Below are positions 44,478-54,358 of a stretch of DNA of 64,000 bases, piece after piece (position 1 is the stretch's first letter; the number at the start of each line of letters is the position of its first letter). This stretch comes from Flavobacterium sp. JAD_PAG50586_2 (GTDB lineage: Bacteria > Bacteroidota > Bacteroidia > Flavobacteriales > Flavobacteriaceae): NCBI GenBank assembly GCA_023213215.1, contig CP096136.1:1550001-1614000 (forward strand). Reading direction: 5' to 3'. Under the pieces are notes generated by a model. It saw only the letters and a program-made list of their open reading frames with translations, was not told the origin of the DNA and did not search any database. The position numbers and the translations under genes were made by a program.

Positions 44478-46349
44478 ATGTTTTTAGAAAAATACGACGT
44501 TATAGTAGTAGGTGCCGGTCACGCCGGATGTGAAGCCGCGGCAGCTTCAGCCAATTTAGGCTGTAGTACATTGTTGGTTACAATGAGCCTGCAGAACATT
44601 GCACAGATGTCCTGTAATCCTGCGATGGGCGGAATTGCCAAAGGGCAAATTGTTCGCGAGATTGATGCGCTTGGCGGATATTCCGGAATCATTTCAGATA
44701 ATACCGCTGTGCAGTTTAAAATGTTGAATAAATCTAAAGGACCGGCAATGTGGTCTCCAAGAGTACAGTCAGACCGAATGCGTTTTGCTGAAGAATGGAG
44801 ATTGCGTTTGGAACAAACGCCGAATGTTGATTTTTATCAGGAAATGGTCAAAGGTCTTTTGATTAAGAATAATAAGATTGAAGGCATAGTTACTTCACTC
44901 GGAATCGAAATTAAAGCGAAAACAGTTGTTTTGACTAATGGGACATTCCTTAACGGATTAATCCATATTGGCGACAAACAATTTGGCGGAGGAAGAGCAG
45001 GTGAAAGTGCGGCTTACGGAATTACAGATGATTTAATTAAAGTTGGTTTCGAAGCAGGAAGAATGAAAACAGGAACGCCGCCAAGAGTTGACGGACGTTC
45101 TTTGGATTATTCTAAAATGAGAGAAGAACCGGGTGACGATGTTCCGGATAAATTTTCTTATTCTGATGAAACTAAACCTTTATCGCATCAATTGCTTTGC
45201 CACATGACTTATACTTCAAACGAAGTGCATAACATACTTCGTGAAGGTTTTGACCGTTCGCCTATGTTCAACGGAAGAATTCAAAGTATCGGACCAAGAT
45301 ATTGCCCATCTATAGAAGATAAAATTAATCGCTTTGCAGATAAAGACAGACACCAGCTATTTGTAGAGCCAGAAGGGTGGAATACGGTTGAGGTCTATGT
45401 AAACGGTTTTTCAACTTCTTTGCCAGAAGATATTCAGTTTAAGGCATTGCGATCAGTAGAAGGATTTGAAAAAGTCAAGTTCTTCCGTCCAGGATATGCC
45501 ATTGAATACGATTATTTCCCGCCAACACAGCTCAAGCATACACTCGAAACTAAACTCGTTGAAGGCTTGTATTTCGCCGGACAGATTAATGGAACCACAG
45601 GGTATGAGGAAGCAGCGTCACAAGGAATGATGGCCGGGATAAATGCTGCCTTAAAAGTAAAAGAACAAGGACCAATGATCTTACGTCGCGATGAAGCTTA
45701 TATTGGAGTCCTTATAGATGATTTGATTACTAAAGGAACCGAAGAGCCATACAGGATGTTTACTTCACGTGCTGAATACAGAACCTTATTGCGTCAGGAT
45801 AATGCTGATTATAGATTAACGCCAAAGTCTTTTGAAATAGGTTTGGCGTCAGAGAAAAGATTACGCAGAATGGAACACAAGTTCAACGAAAGTGAAAAAA
45901 TGGTCAATTTTTTCAAGGAAACGAGTGTTACTCCAGAAGAAGCAAATCCCATTTTAGAAGCCAAGGAAAGTTCTCCAATGGTTCAATCGGATAAAATGTT
46001 TAAAGTCTTTTCTCGTCCGCAAATTGATCTGGATGATTTTATGAAATTTGACAAAGTAAAAGAATACATTGCTGGAAATGATTTAGACAAAGAGATTATC
46101 GAGCAGGCAGAAATACAGGTTAAGTATTCTGGTTACATCGAAAAGGAAAGAAACAATGCCGAGAAGCTGATTAGGTTAGAAGATATCAAAATCCCTGAGA
46201 ATTTCGATTACCATAAAATCAAATCAATGTCGATTGAAGCAAAGCAAAAACTAAGCAAAATACGTCCGGTAACCATTTCACAAGCATCAAGAATCAGTGG
46301 AGTTTCTCCGGCTGATGTTTCAGTTTTATTAATTTATATGGGAAGATAA
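44478..46349 (+). CDS. mnmG: tRNA uridine-5-carboxymethylaminomethyl modification enzyme MnmG
   Basis: A 623-residue FAD-dependent enzyme that, with MnmE, modifies U34 of certain tRNAs. The N-terminal FAD-binding motif is VVGAGHAGCEAA. Family signatures are present: CNPAMGGIAKGQIVREIDALGG, KTGTPPRVDGRSLDY and YFAGQINGTTGYEEAASQG. The C-terminal helical domain ends ISGVSPADVSVLLIYMGR. It is 3 bp after ybeY and has parS sites on both sides. Complete and of normal length. Confidence 0.97.
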   Translation: MFLEKYDVIVVGAGHAGCEAAAASANLGCSTLLVTMSLQNIAQMSCNPAMGGIAKGQIVREIDALGGYSGIISDNTAVQFKMLNKSKGPAMWSPRVQSDRMRFAEEWRLRLEQTPNVDFYQEMVKGLLIKNNKIEGIVTSLGIEIKAKTVVLTNGTFLNGLIHIGDKQFGGGRAGESAAYGITDDLIKVGFEAGRMKTGTPPRVDGRSLDYSKMREEPGDDVPDKFSYSDETKPLSHQLLCHMTYTSNEVHNILREGFDRSPMFNGRIQSIGPRYCPSIEDKINRFADKDRHQLFVEPEGWNTVEVYVNGFSTSLPEDIQFKALRSVEGFEKVKFFRPGYAIEYDYFPPTQLKHTLETKLVEGLYFAGQINGTTGYEEAASQGMMAGINAALKVKEQGPMILRRDEAYIGVLIDDLITKGTEEPYRMFTSRAEYRTLLRQDNADYRLTPKSFEIGLASEKRLRRMEHKFNESEKMVNFFKETSVTPEEANPILEAKESSPMVQSDKMFKVFSRPQIDLDDFMKFDKVKEYIAGNDLDKEIIEQAEIQVKYSGYIEKERNNAEKLIRLEDIKIPENFDYHKIKSMSIEAKQKLSKIRPVTISQASRISGVSPADVSVLLIYMGR

Positions 46350-46355
46350 AAAATC

Positions 46356-46371
46356 TGTTCCACGTGAAACT
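46356..46371. other. parS site 2 (one mismatch)
   Basis: TGTTCCACGTGAAACT differs from the parS consensus only in its last base. It lies 7 bp after the mnmG stop codon and 1.9 kb from site 1. Confidence 0.75.
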
Positions 46372-46403
46372 AAGTTTCGCAAGCCTTATCAATAAAGAGT
46401 TTT

Positions 46404-47248
46404 ATGAGTTTCCAGAACAATATTTTTTTTAAGAAAGTTAAAGACTATTCCGTTTCAAAAGAGATTTTCGAATTGCACCACAATCCGGAATATGATCTGT
46501 TAATCACATTTCCAAAACCAAGCCTGGAGAAATTACCAAGCTATTACGAAAGTGAAGACTACATTTCACACACCGATGGCAAGCGTTCGCTATTCGAAAG
46601 AATGTACCATCTTATTAAAAACATAGCACTTAAAAAAAAATTAAATTAATTAATGCGCAATCTCAAAAAGGAAGACTTTTAGATATTGGTGCAGGAACGG
46701 GTGACTTTTTAGTAGTAGCCAATAAAGACGGCTGGGATACAACAGGAATTGAGCCAAGCGAAAAGGCAAAGACCATCGCAATGAATAAAGGAGTGGCTTT
46801 TGTGGGTAGTCTTTCCGACTTAAAAGATCATTCGTTTGATGTAATTACCATGTGGCACGTTTTAGAACACGTTCCGAATCTAGAGGAGTATATTGTAGAA
46901 TTAAAGAGGTTGTTAAAGCCTACAGGTACAATTCTAATCGCAGTGCCAAATTTTAAATCCTTTGACGCAGAATACTACGGAAGATTTTGGGCAGCTTATG
47001 ATGTGCCGAGACACATTTGGCATTTTTCGAAAACAGCTATCAAAAAATTATTTAGCGAAAAAGAAATGAAATTAATCGAAGTGCTTCCAATGAAATTTGA
47101 CAGTTTTTATGTGAGCTTATTGTCCGAGAAATACAAAACAGGAAAGATGAATTTCATAAAGGCTTTTTTCGTAGGATTAAAATCAAACAAAAGCGGAAAA
47201 CAAACTAATGAGTATTCTTCACACATTTACGTTATAAAAAACGAGTAA
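46404..47248 (+). pseudogene. Class I SAM methyltransferase, one frameshift
   Basis: A protein of 281 residues after repair. The first part (to LKKK) shifts in an A9 run at 46632-46640. One extra A gives LKKKIKLINAQSQKGRLLDIGAG, with methyltransferase motif I LLDIGAGTGDFL, then ITMWHVLEHVPNLEEYIVELKRLL and WAAYDVPRHIWHFS, a type 11/23 methyltransferase. The N-terminal ~80 residues may be a small substrate domain. The target (lipid, sugar or small molecule) is unknown. It follows mnmG and may share its transcript. Confidence 0.8.
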
Positions 47249-47448
47249 AAAGCAATACAGAAGGTGTATTTTGGCGATTATACAACTAAATGACTGATAA
47301 GATGCCGAAAATAAGAAGTCCTTTTAAAGCGCTTTATTTCAAGCCAAAAACAATAGTTAAATGGTATTGCTAATTTTTATCCAATAAATAAAAACTATAA
47401 TTTAAAAATTACTAAAATTCAGGCTTAGATTATTGAATTTTATTTTTA

Positions 47449-47456
47449 TACTTTTG
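47449..47456 (+). promoter_or_regulatory. -7 box TACTTTTG upstream of the OmpH-like gene
   Basis: TACTTTTG lies 72 bp before the ATG at 47529. The rest of the 280-bp gap from 47249 shows nothing else clear. Confidence 0.4.
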
Positions 47457-47528
47457 AAAACCATAAATAATTTACAAATCATAATGAAATCGAAGATTCA
47501 CGAATACCAAGTAAACAATATTATAAAC

Positions 47529-48097
47529 ATGAGAAAAAAAACAGTTATCCTTTTTGCAATTGCAATTGCAATGATCTCCTGTAATAAAACAGCAGAAACT
47601 AAAGAATTTAAAACGGCCTATATTGATACATCCAAATTAATGGAAGAATCTATAGAAGCTAAAGATATCGAAGCAAAATATAAAGATAAAGCCAAAGTAA
47701 TGGGCAACCAATTAGAGGTTGAAGTGGCAAGATTCAAATCCGAGGCAGCGAGTTTCAAAGACAATGCACAAAAAAATGGACAGGCTTGGGCTCAACAAAA
47801 AGGATCGGAATTGCAGCAGACTGAGCAGCGATTAAACTATGCCCAACAGGCTATGTTACAACAACTGCAGCAGGAAAGCGGCGTTGAAATGGATTCACTG
47901 GTAAAAACTTACAGAAATATTATCAAGGATTACGGTAAGCAAAAAGGATACGAATATATCTATGGAACAGGTGAAGTAGCATCGATCCTTTATGCAAAAG
48001 ACAGCTATGATATATCAAAAGAAATTATCAAAATGATTAACGACAAGTATAAAGCTACCGGCAAAAAAGAAGATACACCAACTGAAGAGAAAAATAA
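47529..48097 (+). CDS. OmpH/Skp-like lipoprotein, 3'-end frameshift
   Basis: A 189-residue predicted periplasmic lipoprotein. MRKKTVILFAIAIAMISC ends in the lipobox Cys. The body is a long helix pair of the OmpH/Skp chaperone type (TAYIDTSKLMEESIEAKDIE; EVARFKSEAASFKDNAQKNG; then EYIYGTGEVASILYAKD). Skp helps outer-membrane proteins cross the periplasm. As written the frame runs through a terminator and into the next gene to 48308. One extra A in the A5 run at 48090-48094 ends the protein at TEEKK, with stop at 48095-48097 just before the terminator. I use that end. Confidence 0.8.
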
Positions 48098-48117
48098 TCC
48101 TGCAGTTAAGAATATTG

Positions 48118-48143
48118 AACGCCTCAATTTGAGGCGTTTTTTT
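48118..48143 (+). terminator. Rho-independent terminator after the OmpH-like gene
   Basis: Stem AACGCCTC / GAGGCGTT with loop AATTT, followed by a run of seven T (37-43 of this stretch). Confidence 0.85.
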
Positions 48144-48167
48144 ATTGCTTTTTTTGACGTAAAAACT

Positions 48168-48175
48168 TACATTTG
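48168..48175 (+). promoter_or_regulatory. Helicase promoter (TTG-N20-TACATTTG)
   Basis: TACATTTG with TTG 20 bp upstream, 18 bp before the helicase ATG. Both elements are present. Confidence 0.6.
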
Positions 48176-48193
48176 TTTTTCAATTAATATAGT

Positions 48194-50454
48194 ATGGAAT
48201 TATCAGCCGAAGCCAATTATGTATTGCAATTTATTAATCAGACGAATCGTTCCATCTTCCTTACCGGAAAAGCCGGAACAGGAAAAACGACACTGCTTAA
48301 GGAAATAATTTCCACTACACACAAAAAATGTGTAGTTGTGGCGCCAACGGGTATCGCCGCATTAAATGCTGGCGGAGTTACAATTCATTCGATGTTTCAA
48401 TTACCTTTCGGCGGATTTATTCCCGATAATTCTATACCTCAGTTCTCAGAAAATTCCAAGTTTGAAACAAAAGCTACATTAAGAAGGCATTTCAAAATGA
48501 GCGGTTTAAAAAAATCTGTGATTCAAAATATGGAATTGCTTATTATTGATGAAGTCAGTATGCTCCGCGCCGATCTGATGGATGCCATCGATTTCATGTT
48601 GCAGTCTGTCCGAAGGAAAAGCCAGCCTTTTGGAGGCGTTCAGGTGCTTTTTATTGGCGATTTATTACAGTTGCCTCCAATCATCAAGGAAGAAGAATGG
48701 CGCACATTGCGCGCTTATTATAAAGGAAAATTCTTTTTTCATTCCCATGTAATTCAACAAAATCCTCCATTGTATATTGAGTTATCTAAAATCTTCCGAC
48801 AATCAGATGAGCAGTTTATTGCTGTTTTAAATAATTTGAGGAATAATCAAATTTCTCAAAACGATATTCAAATATTAAATCAGTTTGTACAACCCAATTT
48901 TGATCTGAAGGCAAACAAAGGTTATATTACTCTGACTACCCATAATCTCAAGGCAGATGCTATAAATACTCAATCACTACAGGATTTAAAAGGAAAATCT
49001 ATGGTCTACAAAGCTTTAATCGTAGACGACTTCCCAGATAAGATATATCCTGTGGAAGAAAATTTAGAATTGAAAGCAGGAGCACAGGTCATGTTTATCA
49101 AAAACGATTTATCCTTCGAAAAAAATTACTTTAACGGAAAAATGGGTCTAATCCAATCGCTTTCCGAAGAAGAAATACTGGTTCATTTCCCCGAAGAAAA
49201 GAAGACAATCGAAGTAGAACGATACGAATGGCAGAATATCCGTTATTATGTTGATCAAAATACCAAAGAGATAGAAGAAGAAGTATTGGGAACTTTCACG
49301 CATTATCCAATAAAATTAGCTTGGGCCATAACCGTTCACAAAAGCCAGGGATTAACTTTTGATAAAGCTGCGCTTGATGTTTCGCAGGTTTTCCTTCCCG
49401 GGCAGGCTTATGTGGCACTCTCCCGATTACGATCGCTAAATGGCCTCGTGTTGCTTTCTCCGCTACAGATGAACGGAATATCGAGCGATCAGGATGTTAT
49501 GGAATACGCAGAGAATAGGGCTGACGAAACTCTTTTGGAAAATTCTTTGAAGCTGGAAACGAAAAATTTTATCCATAATTATCTGAAATCAAGCTTCGAC
49601 TGGGCAGATTTAGCACAGGAATGGCGTAACCACCAATTTAGCTATAACGAAAATGCAGAGCTTTCAGCCAAATCAAAACATGCTGAATGGGCAAAAAAAC
49701 AAACAGATGTTATTGAAAATCTTTTGAATCCATCAAAAAAATTCATCGCCCAGCTAAACACACTTTTTAGGGAAGAAGACGTTGATTTTAAATTTGTTTT
49801 CGAAAGGATTGAAGCTGCCTATGCCTATTTCCTACAGCCGCTAGATACATTGGTTCATGAGATCTTGTGGAAATTGGAAGAGGTAATCCGCATTAAAAAA
49901 GTCAAAGCATTTTATGATGAGCTGTCAGTCTTGGAGGAAGCTCAAATAAAGGCGGTTTTGCAACTAATGAAAGCCAGGTTATTAATAGAAACTGTAATGA
50001 AAGGCGAAACCATTTCAAAGGAGAAATTATCTTCAGAAGCCATTAAGTATTACAAAATCAGGAAACTGGAAAGTATCAGGGAAGAATTTAAAAACACAAA
50101 TGTCACGCTTATCGAAGACGAAGTCGACCTGGAACGTTACACCAAAAAGAAAAAACCGCTAAAGAACCCAAAAAATCAACCGTTCAGGAAACCTATGAAC
50201 TGTGGCTGCAAAAGAATTCCATCAAAGAAATCGCGGCCATCCGAAAACTCACGACCCAAACAATTGCCGGCCATATTGCCAAACTTATAGAAACCGAAAC
50301 TATAGCAATTACAGATGTCTTGCCGGAAGAAAAAATACACGAATTGGCAGAGGCTTTCAAAGGCTACAAGGAAGAAACCCTTAACGGATTGAAAGAACAA
50401 TATGGAGACAAATTTACTTGGGACGAATTGAAAATGTTCAAGGCAAGTTTGTAA
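48194..50454 (+). CDS. PIF1/RecD-like helicase with C-terminal HTH, 3' frameshift
   Basis: A 753-residue superfamily 1 helicase after repair. Walker A is FLTGKAGTGKTTLLKEI, then VVVAPTGIAALNAGG, Walker B LLIIDEVSMLRADLMD, VLFIGDLLQLPPI, and the C-terminal UvrD_C_2 motifs ITVHKSQGLTFDKA and YVALSRLRSLNGLVLLSP. One extra A in the A6 run at 50150-50155 restores the tail, which contains a helix-turn-helix (SIKEIAAIRKLTTQTIAGHI, HTH_40 type) and ends KMFKASL. It probably unwinds DNA in repair or replication. The stop is 1 bp from the end of the convergent DoxX gene. Confidence 0.88.
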
Positions 50455-50455
50455 A

Positions 50456-50842
50456 CTATGTAAGCCAGAAAACCGCTAAAACAGCCGGCACAAAATAGAT
50501 TGCTATAGTCCTTGCACCGTCATAATCTTTTGCCAATCGTTGGCCCAATAGTAAAAAAATCAATGTAATACAGGCTAAAACAGCACCGTAGTAACCAAAT
50601 ACCCGGTCACCATTGATTAACAGTTGTGCACAGCCCACCAAAGTCAAAACACTGGTAGCTAATTCTAATAGCAAAATAATTCCAAGCGCAAGAGGAACAT
50701 TATTCTTAAGTAGTGAGGTATTAGCAAAATGGCCTTTAAGCCACTCCACATTTCCCTGCCAGCCAAAAACCTTATCATAGGCAGATTGCACAAAAGTCAC
50801 AGCAAGAAAAAGCAAAACAAGTATAGAAGCAGTTATAGTCAT
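50456..50842 (-). CDS. DoxX-family membrane protein
   Basis: A 128-residue protein with four hydrophobic helices (ASILVLLFLAVTFVQSAYDK; PLALGIILLLELATSVLTLV; YGAVLACITLIFLLLGQRL; AIYFVPAVLAVFWL). The layout, size and N-terminal SAYDKVFGW are those of the DoxX-like family, linked elsewhere to redox or quinone-related functions. It lies 4 bp downstream of holB and may be co-transcribed with it. Confidence 0.8.
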   Translation of the reverse strand: MTITASILVLLFLAVTFVQSAYDKVFGWQGNVEWLKGHFANTSLLKNNVPLALGIILLLELATSVLTLVGCAQLLINGDRVFGYYGAVLACITLIFLLLGQRLAKDYDGARTIAIYFVPAVLAVFWLT

Positions 50843-50846
50843 AATT

Positions 50847-51995
50847 TTATTTTTTATGGATTAAACGGGTAAGTTTTATAGATAAATCGGTTAATATAAT
50901 CTTAGGATTTCCGTTGCGCTCAATATGGTAAATAGCATCCGAAAGTTCACTAAAAATAGAATTTATATTGTTGCCATTTACAAAAGGAGCAAATTTATCA
51001 AAAGTGAAATTGGCAACAGTAGGCTCGATGTATACTAGGTTTTTAGTTTCATAATTATGCAGCAAAGCCTGGCGGAACATAACAATGCAATAGTTTAGGA
51101 ACTGCTTTTGCCCCTCACGGCCCAAGCCGGCAATTTCTTCGCTCCAGCTTATCAGATCCTGAATCGCCGCCGCATTTCCTTTTGCTCTGAAAGCAGCGCG
51201 AACCCAATCCACAAACCACTTTTCAAAAGGTAAATCTTCAGCGTCATTATTCACAATATGCATCGCCTTATTATAATTTCCCTGTGCCTGATGAGCCACT
51301 TTGCTGGCCGAAGAATCATCTAAAAAGTATTTCTCCTTCAACGCTTTTGTAATTACAGCTTCTGGCAAAGCACCAAAATGAAGCACCTGGCAACGCGAAC
51401 GGATAGTCTGGATGATATCTTCCTCATTTTCAGAAATCAACAGGAACAACGTTTTTTCAGGTGGCTCTTCCAGCAATTTCAATAGTTTATTTGACGCCGC
51501 AATGTTCATTTTGTCCGCCATCCATACAATCATAATCTTATAACCGCCTTCATAAGATTTCAACGCCAAAGATTTTAAGATATCCTGAGCATCTTCAACC
51601 CTGATTTCGCCCTGTTTGTTTTGAACGCCCAAATGTTTGTACCAGTCAAATAAGCTGCCATACGGATTTCGAAGAACAAACTCTCTCCAATCCATAATAA
51701 AATCGGCACTCTTAGGTTTGGTCTTAATGTCTTCGTTAGTAACATTCGGATAAACAAAATGTAGGTCCGGATGCGAAAGAGACTGAAATTTTAGATTGCA
51801 GCTTTCATTTCCTCCATTATTCTCGTTGCCTGAATTATTGCAAAGAACAAATTGGGCATAAGCAATGGCCATAGCCAAAGTGCCACAACCTTCAGGGCCG
51901 ACAAACAATTGCGCATGCGGAATCCTTCCTGATAACGCACTCTTAACCAGATGGTTCTTAATATAATCCTGTCCAAGTATTTCGGAAAACTGCAT
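50847..51995 (-). CDS. holB: DNA polymerase III subunit delta'
   Basis: Clamp-loader subunit, 382 residues from MQFSEILGQDYIKNHLVK (51995). Motifs: HAQLFVGPEGCGTLAMAIAYA (modified P-loop), KIMIVWMADKMNIAASNKLLKLLEEPPEKTLFLL-type core with LLKLLEEPPEKT, and TIRSRCQ sensor 1. I reject the extension to 52115: it is translated repeat DNA and lies upstream of the TATATTTG box at 52000-52007, which is only 4 bp before this ATG. The mRNA may be leaderless. Confidence 0.93.
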   Translation of the reverse strand: MQFSEILGQDYIKNHLVKSALSGRIPHAQLFVGPEGCGTLAMAIAYAQFVLCNNSGNENNGGNESCNLKFQSLSHPDLHFVYPNVTNEDIKTKPKSADFIMDWREFVLRNPYGSLFDWYKHLGVQNKQGEIRVEDAQDILKSLALKSYEGGYKIMIVWMADKMNIAASNKLLKLLEEPPEKTLFLLISENEEDIIQTIRSRCQVLHFGALPEAVITKALKEKYFLDDSSASKVAHQAQGNYNKAMHIVNNDAEDLPFEKWFVDWVRAAFRAKGNAAAIQDLISWSEEIAGLGREGQKQFLNYCIVMFRQALLHNYETKNLVYIEPTVANFTFDKFAPFVNGNNINSIFSELSDAIYHIERNGNPKIILTDLSIKLTRLIHKK

Positions 51996-51999
51996 AAGG

Positions 52000-52007
52000 C
52001 AAATATA
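52000..52007 (-). promoter_or_regulatory. -7 box TATATTTG for holB
   Basis: Minus-strand TATATTTG ends 4 bp before the holB ATG, so transcription would begin at or next to the start codon. Confidence 0.6.
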
Positions 52008-52060
52008 GAGGAATATTTTGCTATCTGAAAACGTTATAAGACAAAGGCAGTCAAAATAAT

Positions 52061-52424
52061 CTAAACCCGAAAACCAACATTTTAAAGAGATATTAAATAA
52101 GTTTAAACCGAACAAGAGATAGTTTAAACCGAATAATTAATACTTTAAACCCAATAAGCAATAGTCTAAACCCAATAAACAATAATATAAACCGAACAAG
52201 CAATAGTCTAAACTCGAATAGAGATTATTTAAACTCGTATAACGATAGTTCAAACCCGTTTTATAATTGTCTAAACTCGTATAGCTTCCTGCTGAACTAA
52301 TATAGCTTCTGTCTAAACCCGTATAAGCTACTGCTAAACCCGTAATGATGTTATCTAAACTCGTATAACAAATATCTAAACTCATTTTATAATACTTTAA
52401 ACTAATTTTAAAACATTTTAAACC
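52061..52424. repeat. 18-unit degenerate 21-bp tandem repeat
   Basis: The core TAAAC (with few variants, e.g. CAAAC, TGAAC, TAAAG) occurs at 52062, 52083, 52104, 52125, 52146 and so on every 21 bp to 52419: 18 units, no insertion or deletion. The typical unit is YTAAACYCGTATA plus about eight variable bases. Because 21 is divisible by 3, a minus-strand heptapeptide pattern (GL/SL every seven residues) is open for 103 codons, but a stop breaks it and no start or ribosome site supports it. The array fills the gap between the holB promoter and the HTH gene promoter. Confidence 0.92.
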
Positions 52425-52495
52425 GATTTTAAAAAATTTAATCGTCAATCCATCTTCTTAAATCAAAAACCTATAGTCATTAATAAAAAAATAAA

Positions 52496-52503
52496 TATGT
52501 TTG
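52496..52503 (+). promoter_or_regulatory. -7 box TATGTTTG for the HTH gene
   Basis: TATGTTTG lies 58 bp before the ATG at 52562 and 72 bp beyond the last 21-bp unit. Confidence 0.45.
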
Positions 52504-52561
52504 TTCAAGTCACAATGGCCCCAGACATTTGAAATTGTAATTATTAAAAACAACAATAAAA

Positions 52562-52918
52562 ATGATTAAACTTAACCTAAGGCATGCACTAAAAAGCAAA
52601 GGCATAGAAGACGCACACAAGTTCCTGAAGCAATGCGGGCTTACTTATCACTCAGCAAGTAAGATGCTGAATAACAATACCGAAAGCATAAACTTCAATT
52701 ACCTCGAAAAGATCTGCCTGGAATTAAACTGTACCATTGATGATCTTGTAATCTGGATACCGGATAGCAGTAATAAGCCTCACGAAAGCCATCCACTATA
52801 CAAATTGCAGCAAAAAGGGTCAAGCGAAACAATAACCCAAAAAATAAGGAAACTCCCTTTCGATAAGGTACAGCAGATAAATAATTACATCGATAATATA
52901 AATACACAGGGCCAATGA
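52562..52918 (+). CDS. Cro/CI-type helix-turn-helix transcriptional regulator
   Basis: A 118-residue protein. The N-terminal half (~residues 1-65) is an HTH_26/XRE-like domain: LRHALKSKGIEDAHKFLKQ, GLTYHSASKMLNNNTESINF (recognition helix region) and LEKICLELNCTIDDLVIWIP, the last being the classic CI-like helix. The C-terminal part (ITQKIRKLPFDKVQQINNYI) is a short helix that could mediate dimerisation. It adjoins the 21-bp array, a possible binding site; that link is inference. Confidence 0.85.
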   Translation: MIKLNLRHALKSKGIEDAHKFLKQCGLTYHSASKMLNNNTESINFNYLEKICLELNCTIDDLVIWIPDSSNKPHESHPLYKLQQKGSSETITQKIRKLPFDKVQQINNYIDNINTQGQ

Positions 52919-53026
52919 GTCCTGTTGTTTTTTTATAATCCATTGAAAATTAAAACAATGAAACTTAAAATTTCCTTAAAAAACATCGATAAAAGGTTAA
53001 AAACAGTCGGTAAAATTAAATTTTAT

Positions 53027-53034
53027 TATATTTG
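53027..53034 (+). promoter_or_regulatory. -7 box TATATTTG for pgk
   Basis: TATATTTG lies 28 bp before the pgk ATG. No TTG at -33 is clear. Confidence 0.55.
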
Positions 53035-53062
53035 CAAGGATTCAAACCTTTTAAATTACTAA

Positions 53063-54250
53063 ATGAAAACACTTCAGGATTTCAATTTCAAAGACAAAAA
53101 AGCTATAATAAGAGTTGATTTCAATGTCCCTTTAGACGATGATTTCAATGTTACAGACGACACGAGGATTGAAGCCGCAAAACCAACCATAGATAAGATC
53201 CTTGCTGATGGTGGAAGTGTAATTTTAATGTCGCATCTAGGAAGGCCAAAAGGAAAGGAAGATAAATATTCTTTACGCCATATCGTAGATAAAGTTTCAG
53301 AAGTTTTAGGCGTAAAAGTTCAATTTGCAACCGATTGCAGAGGAGAAATTGCAGCAAATGCCGCAAAAAATCTTAAACCGGGCGAAGTTTTATTATTAGA
53401 AAACCTTCGTTTTTATGCCGAAGAAGAAGCCGGCGATGAAAATTTCGCAAAAGAGTTAGCATCATTGGGAGACATTTATGTAAACGATGCCTTCGGAACG
53501 GCACACAGAGCACACGCATCAACAACAATCATAGCTAAATTTTTTCCAGACAATAAATGTTTTGGATTGCTTTTGGCAAAAGAAATAGAGAGCTTAAACA
53601 AGGTTTTAAAAGATTCAGAAAAACCGGTAACAGCAGTTCTTGGAGGCTCAAAAGTTTCTTCAAAAATCACGGTTATCGAGAATATTTTAGACAAAGTGGA
53701 TCACATGATTATTGGTGGCGGAATGACATTCACTTTTGTAAAAGCCCTTGGCGGGAAAATTGGAGATTCAATCTGTGAAGATGATAAGCAGGAACTGGCT
53801 CTGGAAATCCTACGCCTGGCAAAAGAAAAAAACGTTCAGATACATATTCCGGTTGATGTGGTCGCAGCAGATGCCTTTTCAAATGACGCCAATACAAAAA
53901 TAGTAGACGTTCGCGAAATTCCGGATGGATGGCAAGGGTTAGATGCAGGGCCAAAATCATTAGCCAATTTCAAAAAGGTAATAATGGAATCCAAAACAAT
54001 TCTTTGGAATGGTCCGTTAGGCGTTTTTGAAATGGAAAATTTTGCTAACGGAACAATAGAATTAGGAAATTATATTGCAGAATCAACAGAGAATGGAGCC
54101 TTCTCATTAGTTGGAGGCGGAGATTCAGTTGCTGCCGTAAAACAGTTTGGGCTTGAAGATAAAATGAGTTACGTTTCCACTGGTGGTGGCGCAATGTTAG
54201 AAATGTTAGAAGGAAGGACTTTACCCGGAATCGCGGCAATTTTAAGTTAA
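53063..54250 (+). CDS. pgk: Phosphoglycerate kinase
   Basis: Glycolytic enzyme, 395 residues, transferring phosphate from 1,3-bisphosphoglycerate to ADP. Signatures: [14 protein letters not shown] at the N-terminus, [37 protein letters not shown]-like [12 protein letters not shown], and the C-terminal nucleotide site [17 protein letters not shown] and [13 protein letters not shown]. It is complete and stands alone with its own promoter. Confidence 0.97.
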   Translation: MKTLQDFNFKDKKAIIRVDFNVPLDDDFNVTDDTRIEAAKPTIDKILADGGSVILMSHLGRPKGKEDKYSLRHIVDKVSEVLGVKVQFATDCRGEIAANAAKNLKPGEVLLLENLRFYAEEEAGDENFAKELASLGDIYVNDAFGTAHRAHASTTIIAKFFPDNKCFGLLLAKEIESLNKVLKDSEKPVTAVLGGSKVSSKITVIENILDKVDHMIIGGGMTFTFVKALGGKIGDSICEDDKQELALEILRLAKEKNVQIHIPVDVVAADAFSNDANTKIVDVREIPDGWQGLDAGPKSLANFKKVIMESKTILWNGPLGVFEMENFANGTIELGNYIAESTENGAFSLVGGGDSVAAVKQFGLEDKMSYVSTGGGAMLEMLEGRTLPGIAAILS

Positions 54251-54358
54251 AAAAGTTAAAGTTTTGATACTGAACAATAATAAACCGTAAACTGCGTTAT
54301 CAATTGGTTACAATTAATAAATAGAATTTGAAATATAACACTTTACAAAAATAAAGTT

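Noticed and set aside
47433-48308. Long C-terminal extension of the OmpH-like protein into the helicase gene
   Set aside because: It reads through a strong terminator; one base in the A5 run at 48090-48094 gives a normal stop.
51996-52115. N-terminal extension of HolB
   Set aside because: It lies upstream of the -7 box and encodes repeat sequence; family proteins begin at MQFSEILGQ.
52137-52448. 103-codon minus-strand frame made of heptapeptide repeats
   Set aside because: It is only the 21-bp array read in a frame divisible by three. It starts at TTG with no upstream signal, and the same pattern continues past its stop codon into the region before holB.
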